A stretch of 64,000 nt of DNA from Silene conica (taxonomy: Eukaryota; Streptophyta; Magnoliopsida; Caryophyllales; Caryophyllaceae). Shown here one piece after another: positions 11,795 to 23,501 of the stretch. Under the pieces are notes generated by a model. That model worked only from the letters and a program-made list of their open reading frames with translations. It searched no databases and had not been told where the DNA came from. The position numbers and the translations under genes are program-made. The stretch covers positions 29,562,001-29,626,000 of the forward strand of contig CM055318.2 in assembly GCA_029255685.2 (NCBI GenBank). Reading direction: 5' to 3'. Positions within the stretch are counted from its first letter, which is position 1. Each line of letters opens with the position of its first letter.

Positions 11795-12310
11795 ACGGTG
11801 TACTGACCGAATTTCTGACGGAATATACAGTCCGTCAGATGTCTCGGTGTACTGACAAATTTCTGACGGAATATCCGTCAGAAATTATTTATGACGGATA
11901 ACACGTCACAAATCCGTTAAAATAGGAGACCGCGAAAAAAAATTGGAAACCCGCGAAATTTTGGTTACATTTTCTGACGGATAGTGCGTCAGTAATAAAT
12001 AATGACGGATTTCCGGTCAGAAAAAAGACTGACAAAAGGCTGCAAGTTCTGGAAAAGTAGAAATAGATTGTGACGGATAATCGGTCACTAAAATTTCCTG
12101 ACGCCCTATCCGTCAGGAACGTCCACGTACGCAATTATTGACGGCTTATCCGTCACTAATTAATAATTCCCTATTCCTGACGGATAATCCGTCATGATTT
12201 TTTTCAACTGTTTCCATTACCCACGTCTGCATTCAATTTTCTTTTTATTTCTCACCCAAAATAAATTCTCTTACTGACCTATTCCTGACGGATTATCCGT
12301 CAGGATTTTT
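11795..12310. repeat. Left subterminal repeats of CACTA 1
   Basis: At least ten copies of TGACGGAT or its complement lie here, several as full palindromes such as TGACGGATTATCCGTCA (12286-12302). A matching cluster lies at the right end (19075-19465). In En/Spm such motifs bind the TnpA protein. Confidence 0.85.
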
Positions 12311-13467
12311 TTTTAAAACTTTCAGAAACCCTCACGTGTTCATTCTGCCTTCTTTTTTTTCAACCCAAAACCCTTCGAACCCCATTATCTCCTCCTCCTA
12401 AAATCCGATTTCTACCCCCACCAATCCTACCACCGTGACAACCACCACCACACTACTAACTCCACCTTACTAATAGGTAATTTTTTTTTTTTTTTTTCAT
12501 TAATTTACAGTTTTCTTTTCGTTTTATTTCAATTCATAATTGATTTGTTTGTACATTGTAGTGTGACAACCACCACCACCGTGACAACCACCACCACCGT
12601 GACAACCACGCGCCAACACTACTTTGCAAAATTAATTAGGTAATTGTTTATGTTTGTTACTTAATTATTTATTTAAGAATGAGTTAGTTTAGAAAGTAGT
12701 TAGTGTAACTTATTTAGGTTAATAGATAATTAGTTAGAAATTTTGATCTAGGATAATGCTAATTAGATAGAAAAAATGATCTAGGATAGTAGCCTATTAG
12801 ATAGAAAAATTGACTTAGGATAGTTGCTAATAATTTGTTGTTCTTGGTGTTGTTAGTTCTTAATTGTTATTGTTGTTGTTGTTGATAGTTATTAGTTGTT
12901 AATTTTGAATTATTATTTGTTAATTGTTGTTGTTGTTGATAATTGTTAATTTTTAGTTGTTAATTGTAGATAATTGTTAATTGTTGTTAATTGTTAGTTA
13001 TTGATAATTCTGAATTGTTAAATATTGACCTAGTACCCGTTCAAAAATTACTTATTTTTGAATAGTCCCCATTTTGGGACTGTCTTTGTACGTTTCAAGT
13101 CATTTAGGTAGCAAACAGATACTTGTTATTTTTTTAATGAGGGTAAAAATTCGGTGACAATTCCTTTAATATTCTCTGAATACATATATGGACTAATAAT
13201 ATAATCCATATTTTGTATTTGGAGAATAAAGGGGAATTGCTGCCGAATTTTTTCCCCATTAATAAATAACAAGTGCGTGTTTGCTAATGACTTGAAATGT
13301 ACATTGATGGGTTTAGGTTGGAGTGATAAGGACCTAATTCAAAGACTATTTGATTTCTTGACAATAATTATATATTCATTGATGATATTGTTTTTTTGTG
13401 TATTATATGTGATAGTTAATTAATAATTGTCAATTGATTGATTATTTGAATGTAGATACATAATAAG
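12311..13467 (+). promoter_or_regulatory. Leader region upstream of CACTA 1 transposase
   Basis: The stretch between the left subterminal repeats and the transposase ATG has no credible open frame. It holds repeated CAACCACCACCACC motifs (12436-12610), a run of 18 T (12481-12498), an AT-rich TTGTTGTTG/TTAATTG tract (about 12840-13030) and a 217-bp imperfect inverted repeat. It probably contains promoter and non-coding leader exons, but I cannot place the transcription start. Confidence 0.45.
13087..13303. repeat. 217-bp imperfect inverted repeat (foldback) in CACTA 1
   Basis: The left arm starts TGTACGTTTCAAGTCATT and the right arm ends AATGACTTGAAATGTACA. The arms stay complementary for about 100 bases with mismatches and small gaps; paired blocks include ACTTGTTATT with AATAACAAGT and AAAATTCGG with CCGAATTTT. 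The loop is near 13195-13205 (around ACATATATGGACTAATAA). It could be a small foldback MITE or a hairpin belonging to the element; nothing in the sequence decides. Confidence 0.75.
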
Positions 13468-16400
13468 ATGAAAAGATTAGAACGACAGTGGATGTATGAA
13501 AGATTAGATGAGAAAAAGAAACCTAAGCTTGAATTTGCAAATGGGGTAAAAGAGTTTCTTGAATTCGCTGCACAAAGTAGTGTGTATAAGAATTTAGGTG
13601 AAATGAGGTGTCCATGTAAGAAATGTAATAACAGAGCTTTTAAAAGGATTAAGGATGTTCAACTGCATCTTTGGTCGAATGGTTTTGCCCCATGTTATTA
13701 TGTTTGGACGTATCATGGTGAGGAAATGCCAACCGAAGAAAGTAGCAGTAGTACTGTAGTTAGTGATAATCCTTATCGGGAGCTCGTGGAAAATGCATTA
13801 CGTGATAATATTGAACAAATAATGGAGGATCGACTCAATCCTGATGACCTTAGTGATGAGGAAGTGCGTCATGAAACCCCAAATCCTCAAGTTTCTTCCT
13901 TCTATAAATTGTTAGAAAAAGCCGAACAACCAGTGTATGAGGGAAGCAAAATAAGTTTATTGCAAGCCACTGCTAGGTTGATAGCACTCAAATGTGAGAA
14001 CAACTTATCCCTTCGATGCACGAATGGGTTTATGTCGTTTGTTGGTGACATGATTCCAACAAAAAATGACATGTTACGCAATTTTAATGAGGTTAAGAGT
14101 GTTCTTAAGGGACTACAACTACCACATGAGAAGATCGATGCATGTCCTACTGGATGTATGCTTTTTTGGGAGGAAAATGTCAATCTCGAGCAATGTACAA
14201 AGTGTAATGCATTTCGGTACAAAGGTAACAATAATTCAAGTAATGGGAGGCGAATTCCGAATAACCCGTTAATTTATTTCCCGCTTGCACCAAGGTTACA
14301 ACGATTATATGCAACCAAGAGCATAGCAGGTGAGATGAGTTGGCACCATAGAAATTCACGATTAAGAGAAAGAGGGACAATGGCACATCCAAGTGATGGA
14401 GAAGCGTGGAAACATTTTGATCGAGAGCATCCAGAATTTGAAAGTGAGCCTCGCAACGTTCGGTTGGGTTTGTGTACGGATGGATTTTCCCCACATGGCG
14501 GCCAATTTGGGAAAAAATATTCATGTTGGCCTGTGATTGTCACTCCGTATAATTTACCTCCCTGGTTATGCATGAAGAGACAATTTATGTTTCTATCATT
14601 GATCGTTCCAGGTCCTAAGAACCCCAAGACAAATCTAGATGTGTACCTTCAACCGTTGATCAAAGAGTTGAAAGAAGTTTGGGAAACGGGTGTGCACACT
14701 TACGATGTTTATAAGAAACAAAATTTTCAACTGAAAGCTGCATTAATTTGGACTATCAATGATTTTCCGGCATATGGCATGCTTTCCGGTTGGTCCACGT
14801 CTGGATATCATGCTTGTCCTTATTGTCAAGACAAAGATCATAACTCCTTTTGGCTTAAACATAGCAAGAAAGTTAGTTGGTTCGATTGTCACCGTGTGTT
14901 TTTGAGACCTGATCATCCTTTTCGCAACAACTGCAAGCATTTTCTGAAGATTAGAAAAACTGAAGATCGCATTGCCGCATCGAGATTAACTGGTGAAGAA
15001 GTGTGGGATGCGGTAAAGGATATGCCAAGAATTGTTGATGCTTCTGATCAAGAATTGAAAAAATTAAAAGACAAGAATGAAGGATGGTGGAAACAAAGCA
15101 TATTTTGGCAACTTCCTTATTGGAAAACTTTGTTGATTCGACACAACTTAGATGTTATGCACATTGAGAAAAACATTTTTGAACATCTTATCAGTACGGT
15201 GATGAATGAACCAAATAAAACTAAGTTCGGAGTTAATGGTAAAGCTGACTTTAAAGAGCATTGCTTTGTACGACCCCCATCATCTAGGTTTGTTTTAAAC
15301 GCCGCGGAGAAAAAAGCTGTATGTGAGTGGGTTGCCAAATTGAAATTCCCGGATGGTTATGCTTCGGATTTGAGTCGGTGTGTTGATCATAAAAATATGG
15401 TGTTGCATTCCATGAAAAGTCATGATTGCCATGTCTTTATGCAACGGTTACTTCCTGTTGCCTTAAAACATTTGCTCCCGACGGGTCCTTGGAATGCAAT
15501 AACTGAGTTAAGTCAATTTTTTAGAGACTTGTGTACCTCTACGATTAAAGTTGATTCTATGGAACGTCTAGAATCAAACATTGCAGAGATAATATGCAAG
15601 TTAGAGAAGATATTTCCTCCGTCTTTCTTCAATTCCATGGAGCATCTACCTGTGCATTTGCCTTATGAGGCGAAGGTTGGAGGACCAGTTCAATATCGAT
15701 GGATGTATCCATTTGAGAGATTTCTTAATCATATAAAAAAAAAGATTGGCAATAAAGCTCGGGTGGAGGGTTCCATATGCAACGCTTATTTATTAGAGGA
15801 AATTTCGAATTTTTGTTCGATGTATTTCGAAGATCACATTGATACAAAAGCGAAAGGCTTAGACATTGGTGTGAATTTCGATGACCAGCTCACTTCAAAA
15901 TTACCTGAGTTATTCAATGATGACATGGGAACTACAACCGGGAAATGTAAAGAGAGGTACTTGAACGAGAAAGAGTATGAAGACGCTCATTTTTATGTGC
16001 TAAGGAACTGTGGAAACTTTTTGGAGTCCTATGAAAAGTAAGTTAATCATTATTTTGTCACTTCTACATACATTATTTTAATAATTACATTAAGGTATAA
16101 TATTAGTTAATAGTTAATTATTATATATGTTGTACATATAGGGAGTTTGAGGAATATATCAAATTATCATTTCCTGATGTTACTTCTTCTGAAGATGTTT
16201 GGACGCAACATGAGAAACGTTTTCCGAAATGGTTACGAAATGAAGTAAGTAATACATTTTCTTTTAAAATAAGCAACCAATTTGAAAGAATCTATAATTA
16301 AACATCTTAATTAACATATATATTGTTTTATTGGTAGGCTAATAGATGGAAGGATCCTTTAGTATTAGGTCTATCATTAGGTCCTTGTACCATGGTGAAG

Positions 16401-17090
16401 ACATGGAGGCGATATTCTATCAACGGTTATAAATTTCGAGCCTTTAAGGAGGGAGTTGATGTTTCCAAAGCTACCATAAGCAATGGGGTTTGTGTGAATT
16501 CTACAGATGGGTTGGATTATTATGGAACTCTAAATGAAGTAGTTGAACTTGCCTATTATACCGAGCACAAGGTTTATAAAGTGATATTGTTTAAATGTGA
16601 TTGGTTTGATAACTCCCCACAAGGACTTAGTATCCATAAGATATATGGACTTGTAGATGTGAATGAGAAAAGAAAACTCAAAGGACATAACCCATTTGTG
16701 GCAGCTTTTCAAGTCGATCAAGTTTGTTATGCTAGCTATCCAACCACTAAGAAAGGCGATCAATGGTCTGCGGTTTTTAAAATCAAGGCACGATCACATG
16801 TTGATGCTCCTATTGACGAAATTGAATTCCAAGAAGATGTGGTTCTCAATGATCATTCAATTTCATCAATTTTGGTAGAAGAGACAGATACTGAAGATGA
16901 GTATCAAGTGGTTGCAGATGAAATAGGTGAAATAGGTGAAGATGAATATGACGGGAATGTCGCGGAAGAAGAGGATAGAGATTTAGTTCAAAACACCACA
17001 ATTGAGATAAATGAGGAGGAAGAAGAAGAAGTCGGAATTCTATTTTCGGATGATGAAACTTTTTTAATTTCTAGTGATAGTGATAGTTAG
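13468..17090 (+). CDS. CACTA transposase (TnpD/Transposase_21 type), three exons
   Basis: Join 13468-16037, 16142-16244 and 16338-17090, about 1141 residues with no stop or frameshift. Introns are GT-AG (GAAAA|GTAAGTT ... CATATAG|GG; TGAA|GTAAGT ... TTGGTAG|GCT) and joining restores conserved sequence (KEFEEYIKLSFPDV, WLRNEANRWKDPLV). Domains in order: Transpos_assoc zinc-binding region at residues 5-90 (RQWMYERL, CPCKKC), Transposase_21 core at roughly 180-560 (NVRLGLCTDGFSPHG, LDVMHIEKN), DUF4218 at about 640-770 (KSHDCHVFMQRLLPVAL), DUF4216 from about 940 (GLDYYGTLNEVVEL), and an acidic tail. It should cut at the CACTA ends and join them to target DNA. The start is the first ATG in frame, after an ATTTGAATGTAG that may be a leader-intron acceptor. 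Confidence 0.9.
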
Positions 17091-17275
17091 GGGTGATAGG
17101 GAGTACTTGTAATTGTTTATTTATCTTTTGAGCATACATTTGTAAGACATGTTTTATTTATCCTTTGGTTATACATTCATAAGAAATGTATGAAAACTTT
17201 GTTTTATTTTTCATGGGTTAACATTTATTATTGCTAGTGTTTATTTGTATTGTTAGCTTTATTTGAAGCAGGTAA

Positions 17276-18776
17276 ATGTCGAGATTTATACGAAAGATAT
17301 TGGGGAGTGGATCAGGTAGGCGTTCTCAAAATGAGAACGAAGAATTGGAGGAGAATGATGATGACCTTCATTTGACCGGTGACAATGTGCCCCACCGAAA
17401 TCCACCGATTATACTCACTTCTGATCCTTCGGTAGTTAACGGTTGTTGGTAAGTATTTTTTTTATCCTCCATTAATGAAAAATATATCCTTCAAATTTAT
17501 AATATTCATATTTATATATATGTGTTTGTTTTTAATCAGGTGGAATGACAAGATTGTAAAGAGATACGTCGTTGCCTCGTTCACTCAAAATCTTACCGAT
17601 GAGTACTTCACCAACTGGACTGAAGCGAGTTATGCGCAACGAGAAAAGATGTGGATCTACTTTAAGGTAATGTAGAAATAAACAAGCCACATTAGTTTTT
17701 AAAATTAAACTAATATTTTCTATTTCTAATAACATTTTATTTTATGGCAAACTCATGTGAGGTCCATTGATTCTCAGTATGATCCTTTTCCTGAGTGGAA
17801 GAGGAGGGTCACGAGATTGATTACTCACATGGTGAATGGTGTCAAATACGGAAAGAAGAAGTCGGATTGGGTGCCCGATAGTTGGAAGGAGAAGTTGGAC
17901 GCAAGGTACGAGACCAATCCTGAATTTAAAAAAAAAATCAGACATAAACAAGGCAAATAGAAGGTCTGGTGCTAAGGACGGGAAAGCGTTGGGCACCCAC
18001 ACTCTAGGCCGCAAGAGTTGCTCTGATGTTTTCAAAGAAATGGCAAGTATTTCATAAATTTTTAAAATATTAAATTTGGTTAATTAATATTTTTATTGTC
18101 GGATATAATTAACATATATGTTTTCTTTGCTTTTTAAAGGGCGAGTCGGCTACACCGTACAAGGTGTTTGAGAAGACGAAGAAAAACAAGAAGGGAGAGT
18201 GGATTAACCATAGAGCTGCTCGGACAGACGTAAGTATTTCTAATCGAGCAACTTATTGTATATTTTTCATATTAAAATGATAATTTTACAATATATTTTA
18301 TTTATTTTTTATTTAATAATTTGTCTTTTTTTCAGGCTGCTTACAATGAACTTTTGGGTCAACCAACGCCAACCGGAGAGCCTCGGGATGAGATTCAGAC
18401 CTACCACGAAGCTGTTGGAGGATTTGACAAAAAATGAGGTTTTTTTGGGATCGGTCCATTGGGTGAAGAGGTATGGTATGAGAATCCTAGGGACAAAAGA
18501 GGAGATCGTCGATCTTGTTCTTATCGACCAAGCATGTTTAGTCAAATGCAAACTGAGAATATGCGTCTCAAAGAAAAAATTGAAAGCACTGAAGCAACTC
18601 AAAAACAAATTCAAGAGGAAATGGCGGAAATGAAAAAAGCTTGGAGTGATATGCAGACTTTCTTTTCCACTCAGTCATGCTCAAGTATGCCAAATCATCA
18701 CCGACGTGATGACTTCTCGGACGACCCTCATGGCTTTGGATGTAATAACATGTCAGTTGATCCTCCAACCACTTAG
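17276..18776 (+). pseudogene. CACTA second gene, TnpA-like (Transposase_24/Ptta), broken
   Basis: Exons 17276-17448, 17540-17666, about 17749-18041, 18140-18229 and 18336-18776 spell a Ptta/En/Spm Transposase_24 protein. Recognisable motifs are WWNDKIVKRYVVASF, DPFPEWKRRVTRL, the HTLGRKSCSDVFKEM signature, ATPYKVFEKTKKNKKGEWI and a C-terminal coiled coil (QMQTENMRLKEKIE). Damage: a one-base frame change at the ten-A run 17928-17937, an in-frame TGA at 18435-18437, and CAA where a CAG acceptor is expected at about 17744-17749. One donor is GC-type (ATG|GCAAGT at 18042). Its relatives bind subterminal motifs and assist transposase. A homopolymer sequencing error could explain the frame change, but not the stop. 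Confidence 0.8.
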
Positions 18777-19074
18777 GATAGTTTAGTCAAATGCAAACTG
18801 AGATTATGACTTATTAACTTTAGAACATATTTTATGTTAGTGTATGAATTATGAAAAGTCTTTTATGTAATTCAATTTCTTACCCATGTTTTTTCTTTGT
18901 TGTTGGTTAATTGTTGTTGGTTCCCGCTTAGCGGTCGACTTGGAAATATAAATCTCCGTTTGGCGGATGATGAATGTTTTGCAGGATTTAGTGATTTTGA
19001 GGTTGTAAATATGAACAATGCCATCGCATTGGGCTGGACAGCAAGCAGCTGTTTTCAGCCTATACAGCTTTAAA

Positions 19075-19470
19075 TTCTGACGGATAACCCGTCAAAAAAA
19101 GTCAAAATTTGACTAAATTCCTGACGGATAATCCGTCACAAAAGTCAACAGTTGACCAAATTTCCGACGGATTTTCCGTCAGAAATTGAGTCAAATTTTG
19201 ACTTTTTGGACATAATTCCTGACGGATTATCCGTCACAATTGACAACCTACTGACGCCTTATCCGTCACTAAAAGTCAAAAAAAATTTGACCGTGGAATT
19301 TTTTATGATACGGGTAGACCGTCAGAAGTCCGTCACAATTATTTTTCTGACGGAAAATCCGTCACAAACTTGATTTTCGTGACGAATTTTTGGGACGGAA
19401 TTTTCTGACGGATTATCCGTCAGAAACGCGATTTTCCTGACGGATTTCCTCTTTTCTGACGGATTTTTTC
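19075..19470. repeat. Right subterminal repeats of CACTA 1
   Basis: Roughly a dozen TGACGGAT/ATCCGTCA motifs occur here, several as palindromes, mirroring the left cluster. They alternate with AAAAGTCAA/TTGACTTTT stretches. The terminal inverted repeat follows directly. Confidence 0.85.
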
Positions 19471-19501
19471 GGTCAGAACACCGCGTTTTTTTGTAGTGTT
19501 A

Positions 19502-20055
19502 GGTGTAAAACACTTACTGGGTTTAGATGGTATAAAAATACTTTGCTTAATTTGAATGGGTTATCTTCCATATGCTTGTGTTGTGTAATGGGTCATAAGT
19601 AGCCTAGTAAGTTAAGTTGAATTTGAATGCAAATTGTGATGATGCGTGTTAAATTATGTCTTAAGCTGGCCTCTGAGTTTAATACGTGAACAAGGTGTCG
19701 CATATTGGAGTATGCCTTAAGCTGGCCTTTGAGTCCAATATGTGTATGGATGTCGTGTCTGGGATATGCCTTAAGCTGACCTCTGAGCCCAGACATGTTT
19801 GATGCGTCCGTGTCAGGACATGCCTTAAGTTGGCCTCTAAGTCTGACATGTAGAGCAATTGTTCATTTGGGGTAGCTATAGTATTGGTACCGTGCCTGGC
19901 GTACAATTGTTTGGATGCTAGAGTATGCCTTAAGCTGGCCTCTGAGTCTAGTGTCTTGTTGTGTAGTAAATAGTATGCCTTAAGCTGGTCTCTGAATCCT
20001 TTACTTATTGAGTGATTTGGATGCTAGTCTATGCCTTAAGTTGGCCTCTGAGTCT
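19502..20055 (+). repeat. LTR remnant, left part, with tandem repeats
   Basis: The segment contains seven or so units of ATGCCTTAAGCTGGCCTCTGAGTC spaced roughly 50-60 bp apart. The array resumes at about 31917 beyond CACTA 2 and leads into a gypsy-family LTR end at 32574. The two parts were therefore one LTR before CACTA 2 inserted. The true LTR start is not visible. Confidence 0.7.
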
Positions 20056-20089
20056 CACTAGTACAAAAATCCCCTATTGCGTTAAGGGA

Positions 20090-20345
20090 TTTACGTCGGT
20101 TCTAATAGAACTGACGCAAATAGTATTTAATTCGGTCGGGAGTCCAATTTTACACTATAGACAAGTTATTTGCGTCAGTTGTTAAGAAGGAACTGACGTT
20201 TTTGAGTGAGTAAGTTTGCGTCAGTTGTGCGCGTAACTGATACATTTGACTAAAAATTTACTTTTGCTTCAGTTATTTTTCAAAACCGTCGTACTTACCT
20301 ATGAGCATTTGCTTCAGTTTCACATTAAAACTGACGTATTTAATA
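20090..20345. repeat. Left subterminal repeats of CACTA 2
   Basis: Motifs of the form TTGCGTCAGTT or AACTGACG recur with their complements (for example near 20110, 20170, 20191, 20218, 20330). The right end has the same set at 31320-31870. These are the presumed binding sites of the element's own proteins. Confidence 0.8.
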
Positions 20346-21191
20346 TAAATTAAAAAAAAATCATCTACGAGTAATAATAGGGCAAATAAACTAAGGAATT
20401 CGAATATACAGTATTCTCTTCCATAATAAAAAACATACGAGAAACGAACCCTTGCTTCAATTACTCAGTTCGTCACTTCGCTCAGTTCGTTCATCTTCAT
20501 CAACTTCATCAGTTCGTCCTTCTTCAACTTCAATTTCAACTTCACATACCTTCTTCAAATAATCAGTTGCAAGATTGTCGCTCAAAGCCTTGCTTTTTCG
20601 CCTATTAATGTAAGTTTTATTTGCTCCTCTTCGTCTAGTTAGACTAACTGTTACTAATTTGTTGTTATTACTGCGAATTTTGCCCTTAATTTCTCGTTTT
20701 AGTGACTAAATTGTTGTTGTTACTGGTTCCCCTTTGACACGAATTGAAGCCATTCATACCCCTTTGCTATGCTGTACCCAATTTCTTCATTATCTACACA
20801 TACATGCCTTACGGAGTCTCTGAAACTTTGTAAAATATGAATATAATGCCACATGTATGTGTACCATAAACATTTGATGTTCAAACCATCTGGTTCTGTA
20901 GTCTCGGGCTTTGGGGCTCAGTCCTTTAAAGAGGTGCTACAGGGCTCTAGGAAATGTACGATAGGTAGAGTAGCAGGAGTAGGAGTAGGTGCTGGCATGG
21001 AGTGTTTTGATCATGCATTGTTTCTCTGCAATGCGTGAAATTCTGGTTCTGGGTCATTCAGTGTGCAGGAATGCTGATCAGATGCTTCTGGTTGGGTCTG
21101 ATTGGTGTTTCTGTCTTAGTGAATGAATTGGAGCAGTTGAAGGAACATTATGTGGCTAGATGGGGAGTGTTCTCAGTTCGGAATGCAGGGA
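20346..21191 (+). other. CACTA 2 leader region, left of Cassandra
   Basis: No credible gene is visible. TTCATCTTCATCAACTTCATC-type sequence at 20480-20560 resembles an untranslated leader, with a possible donor (AATG|GTAAG-like) near 20609. The block around 20905-20955 (GGCTTTGGGGCTC...TTTAAAGAGGTGCTAC) is loosely repeated at 22500-22550, so the region carries internal duplications. Confidence 0.4.
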
Positions 21192-21196
21192 TTGAA

Positions 21197-22041
21197 TGTA
21201 ACACTCCATTGAACCAAATATGATATTCGGGTGGGGTAACCCTTTGAAGAGGTCCATTGATAGGCTTATATGACTAGTGCTTAAATGGATTGAAAGTACT
21301 ACTCATATCAACAAAGTGCACTTTCTTTTCTGGTTATCCATGCGAAAGAACTCCAAAGTTAAGCGTGCTTGGCTGGGAGTAGTCTTAGGATGGGTGACCT
21401 CTTGGGAAGGTTCCCGGAATGCGCATGAGAGAGGACAAAATGCGCTGGAAAGGACTCGTGTTGGTCTGTGGGGCCAGTACATAGCCTGACGAGCTATCGC
21501 GGCTAACATTTCCGGTCCTAGGTTTGGGCCGGGGTGTTACAAATGGCATCAGAGCAACCCTGCGACCGTCTGGTGAGCGCCTATGGTCTGGAGTACCTGG
21601 GGCACCAACCAAGCAGGGGAGGATTCCTGGTTTGGCTCGGCTGCGGTCGGATGCTGCTAGGCGCAACGAGGACGTTGCGTTCTTCAAGTGGGGATGTGTA
21701 ACACTCCATTAAACCAAATATGATATTCGGGTGGGGTAACCCCTTGAAGAGGTCCATTGATAGGCTTATATAACTAGTGCTTAAATGGATTGAAAGTACT
21801 ACTCATATCAACAAAGTGCACTTTCTTTTCTGGTTATCCATGCGAAAGAACTCCAAAGTTAAGCGTGCTTGGCTGGGAGTAGTCTTAGGATGGGTGACCT
21901 CCTGGGAAGATTCCCGGGATGCGCATGAGTGAGGACAAAATGCGTTGGGAAGAACTCGTGTTGGTCTGTGGGGCCAGTACATAGCCTGACGAGCTACCGT
22001 GGCTAACATTTCCGGTCCTAGGTTTGGGCCGGGGTGTTACA
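21197..22041 (+). mobile_element. Complete Cassandra TRIM retrotransposon with 5S-derived LTRs
   Basis: Two 345-bp LTRs (21197-21541, 21697-22041) start TGTAACACTCC and end GGGTGTTACA. The element is flanked by the 5-bp duplication TTGAA (21192-21196, 22042-22046). The primer site TGGCATCAGAGC lies at 21544-21555 and a purine tract (GTGGGGATG) precedes the second LTR. The internal region is only 155 bp and non-coding. Each LTR contains a 5S-rRNA-like block (AACTCCAAAGTTAAGCGTGC, GGATGGGTGACCTC). This is the defining structure of Cassandra, a non-autonomous element that relies on other retrotransposons' proteins. The LTRs differ by about a dozen substitutions and no indels. Confidence 0.96.
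21351..21418 (+). ncRNA. 5S rRNA-like segment in Cassandra LTR 1
   Basis: The sequence matches the 3' two thirds of plant 5S rRNA, including the pol III internal promoter blocks: box A (CTCCAAAGTTAAGC) and box C (AGGATGGGTGACCTC). It is a retroelement-borne relic, not a 5S gene. The same block occurs in LTR 2 at about 21851-21918. Confidence 0.85.
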
Positions 22042-22046
22042 TTGAA

Positions 22047-23501
22047 TGGCTGAACTGGGCACTAGATGCAGAGTTTTTGAACTGCTAGTGCAGCAACAGT
22101 TCAGGTGTATGTTGATGGGTCTGATACTGAAAGCAACATAGCAGTTGTAGCAGGAACGTGCATGAGTATTTTATGTACAACCAAATTCAAATATATTTTA
22201 CTCGATTGTGATGGAACTTTAGTTCAACATAATTCAAATTAACCTTAAGTGTATCATCAGCTGAACTTGAATTGGCCTGAACAAAATTTAACTATATAAA
22301 GAGAGGTTCATTCCATTTCCTTACTAAAATTAGCTTAAGTTAAATAAGTGATGTTAATGACTGGAATAGACAATGTTAATCGAGCTGCTGCGAAAGTCTG
22401 GAAACCTGTTGTTAATACAATTGCAGATGGTCCTAAAGAAGGCGTAACAACGGTGATTAGAACAAGCCCAGTGCCAGGAAATCGGGGTGATAAGCTTCTG
22501 GTTTTGGGGCTCCATCATTTAAAGAAGTGCTGCAATGCCCTCGGAAAGGAGGCACCCATGGTTTTGGTGGGTTTGCAGGGCAGAAAAAAGGAGCCAAAAC
22601 AGTGGTTAAGGGGCCTGATAAGCGGGGTCTGTGAGTTGCTGCAGTTTCTGCTGCTGGTTCGTTGCAGCAGTGACAGTATGCAGCATCGAAAGGGGCCTGA
22701 TATGCAGGCTGTTTAGGAGGAACATGATGTTGTGGGAATGGGAATGAGATTTGTATTGGCTTAGGATTAATGGTAGGCTGTTTTAAATTGAATTAGCAAG
22801 CAGCGGCAGTCTTTGATGGTGTTGTGTTGCAGGGATGTACTGAGCAAGAGCCTGATTATTGGTGCTGCTGTTTCTTTACTGTAATGCGTATTAGTAAGGT
22901 ACAATCATTTGTTGCTGGGCGCTTTTGGATGTCTGTGCAATGGTGACTGGGGGGCATCTGGTGTTGGGTAATTTCAGTTTCAGAATGTGGGAGAGGGTTT
23001 GGTTTAGGTAGCAGGCCGGAAGATGCTGGAATGGTTATGAGGTTTTTGAGCACGATTATGTTACAGAGGAGCATGCAATTGGTGCTGGGTTCGTGGGGCA
23101 TCCTGTTTCAAGTCACTATGCACCCCACTAAAATAAGCATGGGATTTGTGGGGACTGACTTTGAGACCTGATGTTTGAGAATCTTTAATATTTCTTAAAA
23201 TATAAGATGAAAATGTCACGAAATAGGCAGTAGTCGCAGGAGGTCAGAAGCGATGTGCGCGTGCAGTAGCTTGAGAGCGGAACAGTAGCATTTTGATGCT
23301 GCTGGAATGGTGATAGTGCGTGGGGAATTGGGCTAGATTGGAGTCAGTTTAGTGTTGTTTTGGTGTTTTGTTCTCTGCCTACTATCATTACCTGTATCGT
23401 GATGATGCATCTTGTATTTTATATATTACGTATGATGTTTATCTCTCTTTTATTTCTCATTAGTCTAATAAAAGCTATTATTCTATTTTTAGCGGTGTAT
23501 C
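22047..23501 (+). other. CACTA 2 region between Cassandra and transposase
   Basis: This 1.45-kb GC-richer stretch has one open frame of 122 codons (22348-22716) that I do not recognise. It shares loosely repeated blocks with 20880-20960. It may be transposon leader or remains of captured sequence. I give no function. Confidence 0.35.

Larger units (their letters stand above)
11780..19498 (+). mobile_element. Complete CACTA (En/Spm) DNA transposon 1
   Basis: The element starts CACTACAAAAAAAACACGG and ends CCGCGTTTTTTTGTAGTG. It is flanked by the 3-bp duplication TTA (11777-11779 and 19499-19501), as required for CACTA insertions. Both ends carry many TGACGGAT/ATCCGTCA motifs. Inside are a three-exon transposase gene with no visible defect and a TnpA-like second gene with a frameshift and a stop, both on the plus strand. 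Length is 7719 bp. The good state of ends and transposase suggests a young insertion. It may still move if the second protein is supplied by another copy. Confidence 0.95.

Noticed and set aside
11545..11901. 118-codon open frame at the CACTA 1 left border
   Set aside because: It spans the MITE end, unique DNA and the CACTA terminus, so it is not a conserved gene.
21351..21418. Possible 5S rRNA gene
   Set aside because: The 5S-like block is incomplete, mutated and lies inside Cassandra LTRs, with a second copy exactly one LTR period away.
22348..22716. 122-codon open frame inside CACTA 2
   Set aside because: No family recognised, no splice or start context that stands out; kept only as part of the unexplained leader region.
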